This document shows, piece after piece, positions 62,601 to 64,000 of a DNA stretch of 64,000 nt. The notes beneath the pieces are model-generated. The model ran no database searches, was not told where the DNA came from, and saw only the letters and a list, made by a program, of their open reading frames with translations. This DNA is from Nevskiaceae bacterium (GTDB lineage Bacteria > Pseudomonadota > Gammaproteobacteria > Steroidobacterales > Steroidobacteraceae), in NCBI GenBank assembly GCA_018883185.1, contig VEQP01000011.1, forward strand, positions 22,288 through 86,287, written 5' to 3'. Every line of letters begins with the position of its first letter. Positions within the stretch are counted from its first letter, which is position 1. A program made the translations under genes and the position numbers.

Positions 62601-62684
62601 GCTGTAGACCTTGCCATCGAAACTGAAACGCAGCGGACGGCTGCGATCGATGCGGCCTCCGGCAGGCAGACGGGAGTTGCTCAT
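59676..62684 (-). CDS. soxA: SoxA, sarcosine oxidase alpha subunit
   Basis: A 1002-residue subunit. The N-terminal part has RPLRFSFDGKVYSGFAGDTLASALLANG, LLGRSFKYHRPRGIMTAGPEEPCALV, the dinucleotide fold VLVIGAGAAGLAAAQAAAASG, and a central region binding NAD. The C-terminal 400 residues are a GcvT-like THF domain (GKIAVVGPDAVEFMNRMYVNEW; LGFEVNVPASEG). The tetramer oxidises sarcosine to glycine and, with THF, 5,10-methylene-THF, which can enter the Fhs/Fds route in this window. Order soxB-D-A-G is standard. Confidence 0.96.
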   Translation of the reverse strand: MSNSRLPAGGRIDRSRPLRFSFDGKVYSGFAGDTLASALLANGVHLLGRSFKYHRPRGIMTAGPEEPCALVTVRRDEARCTPNLRATQVELYDGLCAFSQNRWPSLAFDIGQIAEWFSALLPAGFYYKTFMWPRSAWHKLYEPLIRRTAGLGKAPRLADPDRYAQQYAHCDVLVIGAGAAGLAAAQAAAASGARVIICDERPQMGGTLLLDDAARIDGRTTAEWVDATLGQLRANPRVRVLPRTTAFGYFPHNLIGLSERLTDHLATPPPGLARERLWQVRAREVVLATGAIEQPLVFPGNDRPGIMLCSAALHYLKHHAVLPGHRIVVASACDSAYRVARSLQAAGAKIVQFIDLRSQADRPALLALRESGVSCDSGLRIVATRGGNRVTGVDIARIDSSGALSERRSIDCDLVLMAGGYVPSVHLFSQSRGRLRYDETLQVFVPGESAEQERSAGACRGIAALAEALLDGARAGVAAAAAALGAGDSAIAVPNFTVERSANAAPPLDVPRAELATHGPKAFVDFQHDVTLRDLDLAVREGFRSIEHIKRYTTTGMATDQGKTSNLNALHHAARELGQAVPAVGLTTFRMPYTPVTFASFAGQARGELFDPVRRTPMHAWAVQQGAVFEDVSLWKRARYFPRGREDMHAAVARECRAVREHCGIFDASTLGKIAVVGPDAVEFMNRMYVNEWSKLAVGRSKYGVLLRDDGFVYDDGVVARVAEDRFHVTTTTGGAARVLAMMEDYRQTEWSDLKVWLTSTTEEWAVIALQGPRARELLAPLVDGLDISAAALPHMGVVEGTLQGVPMLLFRVSFTGELGFEVNVPASEGAKVIAALHAAGERFGLTPYGTETMHVLRAEKGFIIIGQDTDGTLTPDDVGLSWAIGKSKRDFVGKRALARPSMQRSDRKQLVGLLTRDPQVVLEEGAQIVDTPNQRAPMTLIGHVTSSYASATLGRSIAMAVVAGGRSRMGQTLYIPMPDGEIPVEVCNPVFYDPKGARLNV

Positions 62685-62962
62685 CGGAACTCTCCCGGCG
62701 GCTTCTCGCCTGCTTTATAGGTGACGAGGATCCGATCGTTGGTCGTATCGCGCAATGCGTTGAAAAAACGACCGCAACCCCGCACGTGTCGCCACCGCTC
62801 GGCGTGTACGCCCTTGGTGTTGCTGCGGAGATAGAGATAACTCGCCCAGTCCTCATCGCTGACCAAAGACGGATCGGCGGGGCGTGCAATGTGCGCTTCA
62901 CCGCCGTAGCTGAATTCCAGCTCCGGACGTGTTCCGCAATGGGGGCAGTGGATGAGAAGCAT
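62681..62962 (-). CDS. soxD: SoxD, sarcosine oxidase delta subunit
   Basis: A 93-residue zinc-binding subunit. LLIHCPHCGTRPELEFSYGGEAHIARP and the later RHVRGCGRFFNALRDTTNDRIL provide the Cys/His metal site typical of SoxD. It overlaps soxA by four bases and lies eight bases after soxB. Confidence 0.95.
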   Translation of the reverse strand: MLLIHCPHCGTRPELEFSYGGEAHIARPADPSLVSDEDWASYLYLRSNTKGVHAERWRHVRGCGRFFNALRDTTNDRILVTYKAGEKPPGEFR

Positions 62963-62970
62963 CGTCGTGC

Positions 62971-64000
62971 TCAGTGCGCGACGGCCGCTGCGGCGGCTTC
63001 GTCGATGAGATGACCTTCGCGGAAGCGTTCCAGCGTGAAGGGCGCGTTGATCGGATGCGGCTCATCGTGAGCCAGCGTGTGGGCGAACACGTGGGCCGAG
63101 CCCGGTGTGGCCTTGAAGCCGCCTGTGCCCCAGCCGCAGTTCACATAGAGACCCGGGACCGGTGTCTTGCCGATGATGGGCGAGCGATCCGGCGTGACGT
63201 CGACGATGCCACCCCAGTTGCGCAGCATGCGCATGCGGCGAAACATCGGGAACAGTTCGCAGATGGCCTCGAGCGTGTGCATGTTCACGTGTAGTGCGCC
63301 GCGCTGCGTATAGGAGGTGTACACGTCGGTGCCTGCACCGATCACCAGTTCGCCCTTGTCCGACTGGCTGATGTAGGCGTGTATTCCGTTCGACATCACG
63401 ACGCAGGGGAACACGGGCTTGATGGGTTCGGAGACCAAGGCCTGCAGCGGGAAACTCTCGAGCGGTACACGCACGCCGGCCATGCCGAGGACCACGCTGG
63501 TGTTGCCCGCGGCGACGACGCCGACTTTGCGGGTGCGGATCAGGCCACGGGAGGTCTCGAGTGCTTCGACGGCACCATCGGCATCGCGGCGGATACCGGT
63601 GACTTCACAGTTCTCGACGATGTCGACGCCTAGCGCATCGGCGGCCCGCGCATAACCCCAGGCTACAGCGTCGTGGCGTGCCGTGCCGCCTCGACGCTGC
63701 AGCGCTGCGCCGAGCACCGGGTAACGCAGCCCCGGTTCGATGTTGAGCGGCGGACAAAACTCCTTGGCCTCCTCGGGGGAGAGCCATTCGTTGTCGACGC
63801 CGTTGCAACGATTGGCGTGGATATGCCGCTTGGCAACCTGCACATCGTGCACCGTGTGCGCCAGCATCATCACGCCGCGCGGTGAGAACATGACGTTGTA
63901 GTTGAGCACCTGCGACAAATCGCCCCACATCTTGACCGCATGGTCGTAGAGGCGGGCGCTCTCGTCGAACAGGTAATTCGAGCGAATGATGGTGGTGTTG
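62971..64000 (-). CDS. soxB: SoxB, sarcosine oxidase beta subunit, C-terminal part
   Basis: The frame runs to the right edge: beyond the internal Met at 63930 the translation continues NTTIIRSNYLFDESARLYDHAVKMW, typical of SoxB upstream sequence. So about 340 residues are present and the N-terminus is missing. It is the FAD/FMN-containing catalytic subunit. GYARAADALGVDIVENCEVTGI, AAGNTSVVLGMAGVRVPLESFPLQALVSEPIKP and YVNCGWGTGGFKATPGSAHVFAHTLA are visible. Confidence 0.95.
   Translation of the reverse strand, partial: NTTIIRSNYLFDESARLYDHAVKMWGDLSQVLNYNVMFSPRGVMMLAHTVHDVQVAKRHIHANRCNGVDNEWLSPEEAKEFCPPLNIEPGLRYPVLGAALQRRGGTARHDAVAWGYARAADALGVDIVENCEVTGIRRDADGAVEALETSRGLIRTRKVGVVAAGNTSVVLGMAGVRVPLESFPLQALVSEPIKPVFPCVVMSNGIHAYISQSDKGELVIGAGTDVYTSYTQRGALHVNMHTLEAICELFPMFRRMRMLRNWGGIVDVTPDRSPIIGKTPVPGLYVNCGWGTGGFKATPGSAHVFAHTLAHDEPHPINAPFTLERFREGHLIDEAAAAAVAH

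Noticed and set aside
1..64000. CRISPR arrays, tRNA/rRNA genes, transposases, integrases, attachment sites or a replication origin
   Set aside because: No regularly spaced repeats, structured RNA genes or mobile-element proteins were recognised on either strand; the only structured RNA element seen with confidence is the TPP riboswitch.

Overview
The window is a chromosomal segment of a GC-rich (roughly 63-65% by eye) anoxygenic phototrophic proteobacterium. Type-II reaction-centre genes (pufLM, puhA), a tetraheme PufC, bacteriochlorophyll a genes (bchCXYZ, bchF, bchG, bchP) and spirilloxanthin/spheroidene-type carotenoid genes (crtC, crtE, crtF) make it a purple bacterium. A GpmA-type mutase, a Cpx-like two-component pair, an RraB-like protein and a thiamine-regulated TonB receptor lean towards Gammaproteobacteria. 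That placement is inference, not proven.

Layout. 1-25.1 kb is a photosynthesis gene cluster (PGC): crtC (partial, minus); then crtE-crtF-bchC-X-Y-Z-pufB-A-L-M-C-ispH rightward; a convergent block bchF-lhaA-puhA-B-C-E-dxs leftward; then aerR-ppsR-bchG-pucC-like-bchP and a small membrane protein rightward. PpsR/CrtJ-type boxes (TGT-N12-ACA and near matches) lie at crtC/crtE, bchC, bchF/aerR and bchG. The bchNBHLM genes that usually separate bchF from lhaA are absent: bchF and lhaA overlap directly. 25.1-31.2 kb holds phzF, a TPP-riboswitch-controlled thiamine uptake operon (TonB receptor, PnuC/PnuT, APH-fold kinase), a 2Fe-2S ferredoxin, an RraB-like protein and gpmA. 31.2-36.6 kb holds a two-component system, a GltS-like symporter and a serine hydrolase.

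36.6-64 kb is dominated by quaternary-amine and one-carbon catabolism. One operon (caiD-like hydratase, NDP-forming acyl-CoA ligase, acyl-CoA dehydrogenase) diverges from another (dehydrocarnitine cleavage enzyme, carnitine dehydrogenase-thioesterase fusion, BCCT transporter). Next come formate-THF ligase and an NAD-dependent molybdenum formate dehydrogenase (fdsGBA-fdhD-fdsD), a choline/betaine ABC transporter with a fused binding-protein/permease, a choline oxidation pair in which the regulator BetI is fused to BetB, then betA, and heterotetrameric sarcosine oxidase (soxBDAG, running off the right end). Together they suggest import of carnitine, butyrobetaine and choline, conversion to glycine betaine, and oxidation of the N-methyl groups through THF to formate, CO2 and NADH alongside light-driven energy. 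The betaine and dimethylglycine demethylases needed to close the path are not in the window.

The most unusual object is the BetI-BetB single-chain fusion (55415-57499). No tRNA, rRNA, CRISPR array, insertion sequence or phage gene was seen. Genes are tightly packed with many 4-base start/stop overlaps.
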